Origin: an uncultured Clostridia bacterium | GTDB taxonomy: Bacteria > Bacillota > Clostridia > Oscillospirales > Acutalibacteraceae | NCBI GenBank assembly: GCA_947166135.1 | Contig: CAMVDB010000019.1 | Location: 1 to 33,520 of the forward strand | DNA: 33,520 nucleotides | Reading direction: 5' to 3' | Part shown: positions 7,652-15,168 of the stretch, piece after piece | How the letters are laid out: every line of letters begins with the position of its first letter | How positions within the stretch are numbered: position 1 is the first letter of the stretch | Made by a program: the position numbers and the translations under genes | The notes under the pieces: generated by a model | The model's database searches: none | What the model was told of the DNA's origin: nothing | Seen by the model: only the letters and a program-made list of their open reading frames with translations

Positions 7652-7680
7652 ATTATAGCACTTTTTATTCAGCTTGTCAA
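7652..7680 (-). promoter_or_regulatory. Full-consensus sigma-A promoter of the small CxxC gene
   Basis: On the minus strand TTGACA (7675-7680), 17 bases, TATAAT (7652-7657). Both hexamers match consensus exactly. Apart from this and the terminator at 7834, I see nothing in the 303-base gap 7573-7875. Confidence 0.8.
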
Positions 7681-7833
7681 TCATCCGCGCTTGTTCGTCC
7701 AATCAACTCTCCGACGCATTTTCTGCCATCTTTCTGACAAATCGGCGCTGCTTCTGCTATTAAATGGGATGCCGAATCGAGCAAAAACCTTTTACGAATA
7801 CAAGCGAAGAAGCCGATACTTCTGCTTGATATC

Positions 7834-7864
7834 AAAAACGCCCTTCTGAATCAGAAAGGCGTTT
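7834..7864 (-). terminator. Terminator of the membrane-protein gene
   Basis: AAACGCC (7836-7842) pairs with GGCGTTT (7858-7864), with TTCT/AGAA continuing the stem around a C-A mismatch. On the minus strand TTTTTGAT follows. Confidence 0.8.
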
Positions 7865-7875
7865 CGGCTTGCGTT

Positions 7876-8730
7876 TTACAGCGGCGATTCGTCCGGCGCG
7901 ATGACCTTCTCTCCGCTGTAGGTATAGGTTATATCCTTTATGGTTATCGTTCCGTTATCGTGAAACGTGATATCCGTGTTCTCGTCGAGCGAGGCGCGAC
8001 CCCGAAAATGCGGGTTTTCCGCCTCGGGGTAATCTTCGATATACGCCCGGTCCTTCATAAATTCGACCGATCCTATCGAAAAGCTTTCCGCGCTGTTGTA
8101 AGAAAATACGGCTTTATACAGCCAATTTTCGTTATCATCATCCGCGTATTCGATCACCCTGATATGATGAACGCCGTCCGGCGAGGGGATCTCGGCGATA
8201 GTGCGGGGATTTTGAAAGCTGAACACATAAGATATTACATCCAAACTACCGCCGACCGTGAAAATAATAACGATAAGCAATATGGCTATGACTTTCGATT
8301 CTTTGTTTTTGATGAAAAAACAAATCGTCATCACCAACACGATGAATGTAACAAGATAGATCACTGTACTCCATGTGCCGGGAATAAGATATGAAGATTC
8401 CAAAACACGCGCCATTAAAAATCTGCCGACCGGCAACAGCACAGCAGACAAAATCAACATGACTTTCGGAGTTCTGCCGAGTTGTTTGTCTTTGCAGATC
8501 AGCATAGCGGTACAAATGCCGATCAATAACACATTCAGTATGTCAGCCCAAAGGGTCAGGCGCTCAAACAATACCGTATAATCCCTCAGAAAGAGCAACC
8601 GGCCCAGATACAACAGAGGAAAAAGCGCCGTTAATACGAACAGCAGGCAGGAGAGAATATTATTCCGTTTTATACTATCACCCCTCCGATCGACCGGATC
8701 ATCTTCTTTGACGAGCGGCGCGAAGTACAA
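7876..8730 (-). CDS. Membrane protein with a C-terminal extracytoplasmic domain, unknown function
   Basis: Five likely membrane helices lie in roughly residues 25-175. A soluble domain of about 105 residues follows, starting near IAEIPSPDGVHHIRVIEY and rich in beta-type strands, with a signature like other Firmicutes proteins of DUF5412-like layout; I do not assign a family firmly. The only canonical start is a TTG at 8730 with no ribosome site, giving 284 residues. A strong GGAGGGG (8681-8687) sits seven bases before an in-frame ATA (8671-8673), from which the protein would begin (M)KRNNILSCLLF, a natural membrane-protein N-terminus of 265 residues. The 5' end is therefore uncertain. A terminator follows the gene. 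Confidence 0.75.
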   Translation of the reverse strand: MYFAPLVKEDDPVDRRGDSIKRNNILSCLLFVLTALFPLLYLGRLLFLRDYTVLFERLTLWADILNVLLIGICTAMLICKDKQLGRTPKVMLILSAVLLPVGRFLMARVLESSYLIPGTWSTVIYLVTFIVLVMTICFFIKNKESKVIAILLIVIIFTVGGSLDVISYVFSFQNPRTIAEIPSPDGVHHIRVIEYADDDNENWLYKAVFSYNSAESFSIGSVEFMKDRAYIEDYPEAENPHFRGRASLDENTDITFHDNGTITIKDITYTYSGEKVIAPDESPL

Positions 8731-8752
8731 TGCTTTTGATAACCGCCCTGAT

Positions 8753-8860
8753 CTACAACACCTTGCCGGTGCCGGGACAGCCGGTACATATACTCATGCC
8801 GGAGCCGCTGCAGATGGGACAGTCCGCCCCGGTACCGCCGCCGTACAGATCAAAAATTAT
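8753..8860 (-). pseudogene. Orphan DnaJ-type zinc-finger fragment without a start codon
   Basis: A 35-codon open frame on the minus strand ends at a TAG (8753-8755). It contains CPICSGSG then SICTGCPGTG, the CxxCxGxG pairs of a DnaJ-type zinc finger. An in-frame stop (8861-8863) inside the glgP terminator closes the frame upstream. No ATG, GTG or TTG precedes the cysteines, and the one internal ATG falls between them. It therefore looks like the C-terminal remnant of a small protein, or a peptide with a non-standard start. It ends 22 bases before the TTG of the membrane-protein gene. Confidence 0.4.
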
Positions 8861-8897
8861 TCAGAGCCGGGATCTCTGCATGGGGATACCGGCTCTG
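8852..8897 (-). terminator. Terminator of the malQ-glgP operon
   Basis: CAGAGCCGG (8862-8870) pairs with CCGGCTCTG (8889-8897). On the minus strand AATAATTTTTG follows. It sits 13 bases past the glgP stop. Confidence 0.85.
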
Positions 8898-8909
8898 TGA
8901 GTCAATAGA

Positions 8910-11264
8910 TTATTTTACCTTCCAGATCTCGGTAGCATACTGGAGGATGGTGCGGTCGGAGCTGAAGGTGCCGCAGTGCGCTACGTTCTTGAGGCACTTG
9001 GTACCGAAGGCGATACGATCCTTGTAATCGTTGTTCGCCTGCAGCTTCTTCGCAACATAATCCGGCAGATCATAGAGCAGGAAGTAGTGGTCGGCGTGGT
9101 GCCAGTTGGTGCCGTTGATGAGCGCGTTGTGCAGCTCGGCGAAGCTGCCCTCGCCCTGGGCGCCGTTGTCGTTGAAGGTACCGTCGATCAGGGTATCGAC
9201 AACACGCTTGATCATCGGGTTGGAGTTATACAGCGCTCTCGCGTCGTAGCCCTCCTTCTTGAGACGCTCGATATCCTCGACTCTGCCGCCGAAGATATAC
9301 TCGTTCTCCTCGCCTGCCTGCTGGGCGATCTCGACGTTCGCGCCGTCGTAGGTGCCCAGAGTCACAGCGCCGTTGAACATGAACTTCATGTTACCGGTAC
9401 CGGAAGCCTCGGTGCCCGCGGTGGAGGTCTGCTCGGAGATATCCGCCGCTACGACCAGCTTCTCAGCGTAAGAAACGTTGTAGTTGCTGACGAATACGAC
9501 CTGGAGCTTATCCTTGGTATCGGGATCGTTGTTGACGAGGTTCGCGATCTCGTTGATGTACTTGATGATCGCCTTCGCTCTCTTGTAGCCGGGAGCTGCC
9601 TTCGCGCCGAAGATGAAGCAGGTCGGCTGGAAGTCGGGCAGCTGACCGCTCTTGATGCGGAAGTAGATCCACATGATGGAGAAGGCGTTGAGCAGCTGAC
9701 GCTTATACTCGTGCAGACGCTTGACCTGGATATCGAAGATGAACTTCGGGTTGACCTCGATGTCATCCTTCTTCTTGATGTAGGCGGCGAGCTGCTTCTT
9801 CTTCTGATACTTGATCTTGTTAAACTCCTTGACGGACTCGGGGTTGATATGCTCCTCGAGCTTTTCCATCTTGCTCATATCCTTGAGCCAGCCGGAACCG
9901 ATACGGTCGGTGATGAAGGAAGCGAGCTCGGGGTTGCACAGACCGAGCCAGCGACGCTGGGTGATACCGTTGGTCTTGTTCTGGAAGCGCTCCGGATAGA
10001 CCCAGTACCACTCCTTGAGGACGTCGTTCTTGAGGATCTCGGTGTGGATCCACGCAACGCCGTTGACGTAGCTGGAAACGTATATCGCAAGACGAGCCAT
10101 GTGGACCTTGCCGTCCCACATGATGCGCATGGCGTTGATGTTATGCTCCTCGACGCCCTTATACTTGAGGTCGTGCCACTGACGATCGTTGATGCGCTCG
10201 ATGATGCCGTATACCTCGGGGATGACCATCTTCATCAGACCGTTGTCCCACTTCTCCAGCGCCTCGGACATGACGGTGTGGTTGGTGTAGTTGAAGGTCT
10301 TCTGCGCGATATCGAACGCCTGGTCAAAGTCGACGCCCTCGTTACCGAGCAGACGGATCAGCTCGGGGATGGAGATAACGGGATGGGTATCGTTGAGCTG
10401 GATGGTAGTCATCTCCGCAAAGTGCGAGAAATCGGTGCCGAACTTCTTCTTATACTTGCGGATGATATCCTGCAGAGAAGCAGAGGAGAAGAAGTACTGC
10501 TGCTTCAATCTGAGGATCTTGCCCTCATAGCTGTTGTCGTTGGGATAGAGCACGCGGGAGATGTTCTCGCAGTTGTTCTTATTCTTGACAGCGTCGTCAT
10601 AGCGGCCTTCGTTGAACGCGAGGAAGTTGAATTCTTCCACGGGCTCAGCCTGCCACATACGCAGGGTGTTGATGTTCTTGGTGCCGTAGCCGATGATCGC
10701 CATATCGTAGGGAACGGCGACGACGGTGCTGTCGGCGAAGTTGACGACCTGAGCCTGATCGACGCGGCGGATGCACCACGGATCGGCATACTTGAGCCAG
10801 TTATCGGCGACCTCTACCTGGTAGCCGTCCTTGATCAGCTGCTTAAACAGACCGTAGCGATAGAAGATGCCGTAGCCGTCCAGCGGGACTTCCTGAGTCG
10901 CGGCGGAGTCGAGGAAGCAGGCAGCCAGTCTGCCCAGACCGCCGTTACCCAGAGCGGCGTCCTCGATATCCTCAAAGCGGTTGATATCGATGCCCTTGCT
11001 CTTCAGCAGATCTCTTACCTCGTCGAGAATCCCTAAGCAGTACAGATTGTTAAAGAACATTCTGCCCATCAGGAACTCAGCGGAGAAGTAATAAGCTCTG
11101 CGGCTCTCCTCATGCTTTTTCTTGCTCTTGCTCCAGTTGTCGGCGATCTCACCCATGACAGCCTTACCGATGACAAGGTGCAGCTGCTCGGTGGTAAGAT
11201 CCTTCGGCTTTTTACAATAAGCGGCTTTAGCGATCGCAGTAATCTGATCCATAGTAATCGCCAT
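8910..11264 (-). CDS. glgP: Glycogen/maltodextrin phosphorylase
   Basis: Releases glucose-1-phosphate from alpha-1,4-glucans by phosphorolysis in the cytoplasm. Family GT35 features are clear: the N-terminal YYFSAEFLMGRMFFNN segment, ALGNGGLGRLAACFLDS, RLHEYKRQLLN, and the pyridoxal-phosphate site EASGTGNMKF with the cofactor lysine at residue 627. At 784 residues it is slightly shorter than E. coli GlgP/MalP, and I see no mammalian-type N-terminal regulatory extension. Only three bases separate it from the malQ stop, and its GGAGG lies within the end of malQ, so the two are cotranscribed and probably translationally coupled. Together they turn maltodextrins into glucose-1-phosphate and glucose. 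Confidence 0.96.
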   Translation of the reverse strand: MAITMDQITAIAKAAYCKKPKDLTTEQLHLVIGKAVMGEIADNWSKSKKKHEESRRAYYFSAEFLMGRMFFNNLYCLGILDEVRDLLKSKGIDINRFEDIEDAALGNGGLGRLAACFLDSAATQEVPLDGYGIFYRYGLFKQLIKDGYQVEVADNWLKYADPWCIRRVDQAQVVNFADSTVVAVPYDMAIIGYGTKNINTLRMWQAEPVEEFNFLAFNEGRYDDAVKNKNNCENISRVLYPNDNSYEGKILRLKQQYFFSSASLQDIIRKYKKKFGTDFSHFAEMTTIQLNDTHPVISIPELIRLLGNEGVDFDQAFDIAQKTFNYTNHTVMSEALEKWDNGLMKMVIPEVYGIIERINDRQWHDLKYKGVEEHNINAMRIMWDGKVHMARLAIYVSSYVNGVAWIHTEILKNDVLKEWYWVYPERFQNKTNGITQRRWLGLCNPELASFITDRIGSGWLKDMSKMEKLEEHINPESVKEFNKIKYQKKKQLAAYIKKKDDIEVNPKFIFDIQVKRLHEYKRQLLNAFSIMWIYFRIKSGQLPDFQPTCFIFGAKAAPGYKRAKAIIKYINEIANLVNNDPDTKDKLQVVFVSNYNVSYAEKLVVAADISEQTSTAGTEASGTGNMKFMFNGAVTLGTYDGANVEIAQQAGEENEYIFGGRVEDIERLKKEGYDARALYNSNPMIKRVVDTLIDGTFNDNGAQGEGSFAELHNALINGTNWHHADHYFLLYDLPDYVAKKLQANNDYKDRIAFGTKCLKNVAHCGTFSSDRTILQYATEIWKVK

Positions 11265-11267
11265 TGT

Positions 11268-12767
11268 TTAGTCCTCCAATCGTGAATATGTTTTTGAAAG
11301 GTTGTAGAGTCTTTCTGTGATATCCTTGGTGACAGCGTCCTTACGCATCCTCCAAGCCCAGTTACCTCCGAGGGTAGAGGGGATGTTGATCCTCGCCTCG
11401 GTGCCCAGACCTAAGATGTCCTGCATCTGGATGATCGCGTAGTTCGCTACACTCTTATAGGCTGCTTCAATGAATTTCCAGTTGACCTCATCGCCGAACT
11501 TCATGCCGACGAAATCAGCCATGTACTTGTTGCAGTGCTCCTTCTCCCAGCCTTCTGCCTTCTCATACCAGCCCATGACGGTGTCGTTGTCGTGGGTACC
11601 GGTATAGACGACGCAGTTCTCGGTATAGTTATGGGGGAGGAAGTTGTTGGTCTCGTCGTCCGCAAAGGCGAACTCGAGCACCTTCATGCCCGGGTAACCG
11701 CTCTCGTCCAGCAGCTCCTGAACACTGTCGAACAGCTCGCCCAGATCCTCGGCGACGATCTCGATATCACCGAGCTTCTCACGCATGACGTTGAAGAAGT
11801 CGATGCCGGGGCCGTTCTTCCACTCGCCGACGATGGCGTTCTCAGCGCCGAAGGGGATCGCGTAGTAGGTATCGAAGGCGCGGAAGTGGTCGATACGGGT
11901 GATGTCAAAGAGCTTGTCGGCGGCGGCGATGCGGCCCATCCACCAGTCATAGCCGGTGCTCTTTAAGTAATCCCAGTCATACAGCGGGTTGCCCCAGAGC
12001 TGACCGGTCTCGGAGAAGTAATCGGGCGGACAGCCTGCGACGCAGACGGGCTTACGCTCCTCGTCGAGCCAGAACACCTCGGGGTTCGCCCAGGTATCGG
12101 CGGAGTCCATCGCGACATAAATCGGCATATCGCCTAAGATCTTGATGCCCTTGCCGTTGACATAAGCGCGGAAGTCCTCCCACTGCTTATAGAACTCGAA
12201 CTGGAGCCACTTCCAGAAGTCGATCTCGCCCCTGAACTTGCGGGTATAGCGGTTGATCGCCTTCTCGTCACGCAGGCGGATGCTCTCATCCTCCCACTCG
12301 GGCCACGCCTTGTTGCCGAAGCTGAGCTTGACAGCCATATACAGGGCATAGTCCTTGATCCACTTCGCGTTTTTACGCTTAAAGGAGTTAAACGCCTTCT
12401 GGTCGCCCTCCTTGAACTTTGCGTAAGCGAGTCTCAAGACCTTAAAACGACTGTCGTAGATCACGCCGTAGTCGATCTCCTCATCGTTATCGCCCCAGTT
12501 GAACGATTTGATCTGCTTCTTGGTGAGCAGACCTTCGCTGACGAGGGTGTCGAGGTCGATCATATACGGGTTGCCCGCATAGGTCGAGAAGGACTGGTAG
12601 GGGCTGTCGCCGTAGCTGGTAGGGCCGACGGGCAGGATCTGCCAGATCGACTGACCGGCCTTCTTCAGGAAATCGGCGAACTTGCGAGCCTCCTTACCGA
12701 TCGTGCCGATTCCGTACGGCGACGGTAAAGAGGTGATGGGCATGAGCACACCGGAAACTCTTGCCAT
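11268..12767 (-). CDS. malQ: 4-alpha-glucanotransferase (amylomaltase)
   Basis: Disproportionates maltodextrins by transferring alpha-1,4-glucan chains, supplying longer chains to the phosphorylase encoded downstream. GH77 motifs are present: SPYGIGTIG and WQILPVGPTSYGDSPYQS at the N-terminus, TRIDHFRAFD with nucleophile Asp293, the acid/base region IVAEDLG, and TGTHDNDTVMGW with the third carboxylate. It is 499 residues, a normal length. I prefer the ATG at 12767 because AGGAG lies eight bases upstream; an in-frame ATG at 12785 would add six residues but lacks a ribosome site. First gene of the malQ-glgP operon, with a promoter at 12844-12872. Confidence 0.96.
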   Translation of the reverse strand: MARVSGVLMPITSLPSPYGIGTIGKEARKFADFLKKAGQSIWQILPVGPTSYGDSPYQSFSTYAGNPYMIDLDTLVSEGLLTKKQIKSFNWGDNDEEIDYGVIYDSRFKVLRLAYAKFKEGDQKAFNSFKRKNAKWIKDYALYMAVKLSFGNKAWPEWEDESIRLRDEKAINRYTRKFRGEIDFWKWLQFEFYKQWEDFRAYVNGKGIKILGDMPIYVAMDSADTWANPEVFWLDEERKPVCVAGCPPDYFSETGQLWGNPLYDWDYLKSTGYDWWMGRIAAADKLFDITRIDHFRAFDTYYAIPFGAENAIVGEWKNGPGIDFFNVMREKLGDIEIVAEDLGELFDSVQELLDESGYPGMKVLEFAFADDETNNFLPHNYTENCVVYTGTHDNDTVMGWYEKAEGWEKEHCNKYMADFVGMKFGDEVNWKFIEAAYKSVANYAIIQMQDILGLGTEARINIPSTLGGNWAWRMRKDAVTKDITERLYNLSKTYSRLED

Positions 12768-12843
12768 AATTTCAACTCCTGTCATAATTAAATTTTTATC
12801 AGATTGCTCATATGGAGCATACTATCCGATACTATTCTTATAC

Positions 12844-12872
12844 ATTTTAACATACGGAGAATTAAAATACAA
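12844..12872 (-). promoter_or_regulatory. Probable promoter of malQ-glgP
   Basis: On the minus strand TTGTAT (12867-12872), 17 bases, TAAAAT (12844-12849) with an extended -10 TG. The -35 is weak, so activator dependence is possible. Confidence 0.45.
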
Positions 12873-12906
12873 CCTTTTTTATGAAAAACCATCCGAAATC
12901 GCAAAG

Positions 12907-12931
12907 AAAAAGCCCGTCAAAACCGACGGGC
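12907..12931 (-). terminator. Terminator of pncC
   Basis: GCCCGTC (12912-12918) pairs with GACGGGC (12925-12931). On the minus strand TTTTTCTTT follows. Confidence 0.85.
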
Positions 12932-13004
12932 AGGATAAGGAACGGCAAGTAGGATAAATTGCGGGTATCGGACCGGAGAGAAATACCCGATCCTCAGTCC
13001 CGGA

Positions 13005-13538
13005 TCACAGCTTTTCGAGCTCTTTGAGGGCGAAGTAGAGCGCCGCGGCGACGGCGAGCTCGCGGATACGTTCGCGGTCGGCGTTGTTCTCACCGAGCAG
13101 CATCTTCTCGGTATGCAGACCCATCGCGGTACTGATGCCGATATAGACCAGTCCCACGGGCTTATAGGGCGTACCGCCCAGAGGACCCGCGATACCGGTC
13201 GTGCTGACGCCGATATCCGCGCCCGACAGCAGACGGACGCCGCGCGCCATCTCGGCGGCGGTCCTGTCCGATACGGCGCCGTAGGTATTCAGCGTTTCTT
13301 CACGCACGCCGACGACCTTATGCTTGATGAAATTCGCGTAGGAGCAGACGCCGCAGTCGAATACGCCCGAAGCGCCCGAGACCGAGGTGATCGCGGCGGA
13401 GATCATCCCGCCGGTACAGCTCTCTGCAGTCGCCACACGCTTCTTCGCCCTGGTCAGCGCATTGACCAGCAGGGTCGGCAGCTCTTTCTCTTCAATATTC
13501 TCCCGAGCCAACAGCTCCAGTAATTCAGATGTTTTCAC
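13005..13538 (-). CDS. pncC: CinA C-terminal-type nicotinamide-nucleotide amidohydrolase
   Basis: A stand-alone CinA C-terminal domain (PncC), which deamidates nicotinamide mononucleotide to nicotinic acid mononucleotide in NAD salvage. Motifs seen are ATAESCTGGMISAAIT with the active-site serine/cysteine region, SVSGASGVFDCGVCSYAN, and STTGIAGPLGGTPYKPVGLVYIG. The N-terminal molybdopterin-binding-like domain of full CinA is absent, which is normal for PncC. The longest frame starts at an ATG at 13550 with no ribosome site. That ATG itself overlaps GGAGG, which is five bases before an in-frame GTG at 13538, so I prefer the GTG (177 residues). Monocistronic and divergent from rsmE. Confidence 0.9.
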   Translation of the reverse strand: MKTSELLELLARENIEEKELPTLLVNALTRAKKRVATAESCTGGMISAAITSVSGASGVFDCGVCSYANFIKHKVVGVREETLNTYGAVSDRTAAEMARGVRLLSGADIGVSTTGIAGPLGGTPYKPVGLVYIGISTAMGLHTEKMLLGENNADRERIRELAVAAALYFALKELEKL

Positions 13539-13580
13539 AGCGTCCTCCATTCATCATGACGAAGTCAATTCTTTTATTCT

Positions 13581-13609
13581 ATTATACCCCCGACTTTTCC
13601 CTATTGCAA
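13581..13609 (-). promoter_or_regulatory. Promoter of pncC, -35 shared with rsmE
   Basis: On the minus strand TTGCAA (13604-13609), 17 bases, TATAAT (13581-13586). The -35 hexamer is its own reverse complement and serves the opposite promoter too. Confidence 0.75.
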
Positions 13610-13632
13610 TCATCCGACAAATTTGTTAGAAT
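13604..13632 (+). promoter_or_regulatory. Promoter of the rsmE operon, -35 shared with pncC
   Basis: TTGCAA (13604-13609), 17 bases, TAGAAT (13627-13632), with an extended -10 TG at 13624-13625. The leader of about 128 bases contains the repeat at 13653-13748. Confidence 0.65.
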
Positions 13633-13652
13633 TTGTTTACAATTATCAAAAC

Positions 13653-13748
13653 GTCATTGCGCGGCATAACAATTGTCATTACGAGGAGCGAACACACGTG
13701 TTCGGCGACGTGGTAATCTCAACCGATATCCCGCGGCAATCTCAACCG
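13653..13748 (+). repeat. Nested pair of palindromic intergenic repeats
   Basis: Outer arms GTCATTGCGCGGC (from 13653) and GCGGCAATCTCAACCG (to 13748) enclose a second, complete copy at 13675-13725 (GTCATTACGAGGAG to GGTAATCTCAACCG). Both belong to the family at 29-114, 5525-5571 and 28056-28106. One copy appears to have entered another in the rsmE leader. Confidence 0.65.
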
Positions 13749-13766
13749 ATTATACGAGGAACGATC

Positions 13767-14495
13767 ATGGCTTGGTTTTTTGCGAACGACGCGATCACAA
13801 CCGAATATTACACCGTCACCGGCGAGGATGCGGCGCATATCTCCCGCTCTCTGAGGATGCGGGTCGGCGAGGCGCTGACCCTCTGTACCCCCGACGGGAG
13901 GCGGCACGACTGCGAGATCACCGAGATCACGCGCGATAACGTGACCGTGCGGATCCTCAGCTCCACCGTCTGCGAACAGGAGCCCGCCATGCGGGTCTCG
14001 CTCTATATCGCGCTGATGAAGGGCGACAAGATCGACGATGTGGTGCAAAAGGCGGTCGAGCTGGGCGCGTACGAGGTCACGCCCTTCCTCTCGGCGCGGT
14101 GCATCTCCCGTCCCGATGACAAGAGCATGATGAAGAAGGTCGCCCGCTGGCAGAAGATCGCCGATAACGCCGCCTCACAGTCCCGCCGCGGCGTCATCCC
14201 CCGCGTCAATCCCTGTATCGATCTGAAGGATATTCCCGAAGCGACCGCTGACGCGGACACATCCGTCGTATTCTACGAGTGCGGCGGCGAGAAGCTGAGC
14301 GCCCTTATCAAGGGCGATGAGAAGCACCTCGCGCTGATCACCGGTGCGGAAGGCGGCTTCGAGCAGGAGGAGATCGACTTCCTGAGCGATCACGGCGTTC
14401 GGATCGCAACCCTCGGCAAGCGGATATTACGCGCCCAGACGGCGCCCGTCGCCGCCCTGTGCGCCGCCATGCTGCTGACGGGAAACTTAGAGTAG
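13767..14495 (+). CDS. rsmE: 16S rRNA (uracil1498-N3)-methyltransferase
   Basis: Methylates N3 of U1498 in 16S rRNA using S-adenosylmethionine. This SPOUT-fold protein shows an N-terminal PUA-like part, then ALMKGDKIDDVVQKAVELGAYEVTPF and RWQKIADNAASQSRR, then the C-terminal knot segments ITGAEGGFEQEEI and LGKRILRAQTAPVAAL that form the cofactor site. It is 242 residues, the standard length. The ATG at 13767 follows GAGGA. An upstream in-frame start (13623) would add repeat-derived residues and lies at the promoter -10, so it is rejected. First gene of rsmE-rsmD-coaD-coiled-coil. Confidence 0.95.
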   Translation: MAWFFANDAITTEYYTVTGEDAAHISRSLRMRVGEALTLCTPDGRRHDCEITEITRDNVTVRILSSTVCEQEPAMRVSLYIALMKGDKIDDVVQKAVELGAYEVTPFLSARCISRPDDKSMMKKVARWQKIADNAASQSRRGVIPRVNPCIDLKDIPEATADADTSVVFYECGGEKLSALIKGDEKHLALITGAEGGFEQEEIDFLSDHGVRIATLGKRILRAQTAPVAALCAAMLLTGNLE

Positions 14496-14500
14496 TCAAA

Positions 14501-14522
14501 GGCTCCCTTGTGTAAAGGGAGC
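14501..14522. repeat. CTCCCTT/AAGGGAG hairpin between rsmE and rsmD
   Basis: GCTCCCTT (14502-14509) pairs with AAGGGAGC (14515-14522). No T-run follows, so it is not a classical terminator on the plus strand. The same hairpin type recurs at 7331, 23274 and 30713-30737. Confidence 0.55.
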
Positions 14523-14544
14523 TTCGAGGCAAGGAGGAAATCTT

Positions 14545-15120
14545 ATGCGTGTGATTACCGGCTCTGCGCGAGGCAGAGCGCTGGAAACCTTAAAGGGCGA
14601 CGATATCGTCCGCCCTACGACCGATAAAGTGAAGGAAGCCGTCTTCTCATCCATCCAGTTCGAGGTGGAGGGGCGCGACTTCATCGACGTATTCGCGGGC
14701 AGCGGACAGATGGGGATCGAAGCCCTCTCCCGCGGCGCGAAAAGCGCCCTCTTCCTCGATATGAGCAGGAAAGCGGCGGCTGTCATAGAGCGTAATTTAA
14801 AGGTTACAAACCTGCAACATTTAGGCACGGTGATGTGCGTGGATTCGCTCGCTTTTCTGCGGAACACCCCCCGCGAGTTCGACGTCGCCTTCCTCGATCC
14901 CCCGTATAACAAGGGGATTCTGCAAGAAGCCATGCCGCTTATTGCACAAAGGATGAAGAAAACAGGAGTCATTATTTGTGAAAGTGCATTAAATGACGAA
15001 TTATTACAAAAATATTACAAATTTACTCTTGACAGGGAGCGTACCTATGGTAAAATAAAGGTAAGCACATATCGTCATGAAGATTTTGTCGAACAGTCGA
15101 AATCTGATATGCGGCTTTAA
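14545..15120 (+). CDS. rsmD: 16S rRNA (guanine966-N2)-methyltransferase
   Basis: Methylates N2 of G966 in 16S rRNA. A class I methyltransferase of 191 residues with RPTTDKVKEAVFSSI, the cofactor loop DVFAGSGQMGIEALSRGA, and the catalytic (D/N)PPY motif in FLDPPYNKG. AAGGAGG lies just before the ATG. The gene is 49 bases after rsmE and 48 before coaD. The rsmD-coaD pair is a well-known conserved neighbourhood in Firmicutes. Near the C-terminus base composition shifts to more A/T (15000-15060), which is mild and does not break the frame. Confidence 0.95.
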   Translation: MRVITGSARGRALETLKGDDIVRPTTDKVKEAVFSSIQFEVEGRDFIDVFAGSGQMGIEALSRGAKSALFLDMSRKAAAVIERNLKVTNLQHLGTVMCVDSLAFLRNTPREFDVAFLDPPYNKGILQEAMPLIAQRMKKTGVIICESALNDELLQKYYKFTLDRERTYGKIKVSTYRHEDFVEQSKSDMRL

Positions 15121-15168
15121 CGATGGTCGTCGGACGGTGCTCCGTCAGACGCCGCTTAGGAGCGTACT

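Noticed and set aside
8976..11036. 686-codon open frame opposite glgP
   Set aside because: Exact antisense of a secure gene, with a V/L/D-rich composition and no ribosome site. It arises from codon bias in glgP.
13623..13766. Longer rsmE N-terminus
   Set aside because: It would be translated from the promoter -10 region and the inserted repeat. The ATG at 13767 has a proper ribosome site and the family N-terminus.
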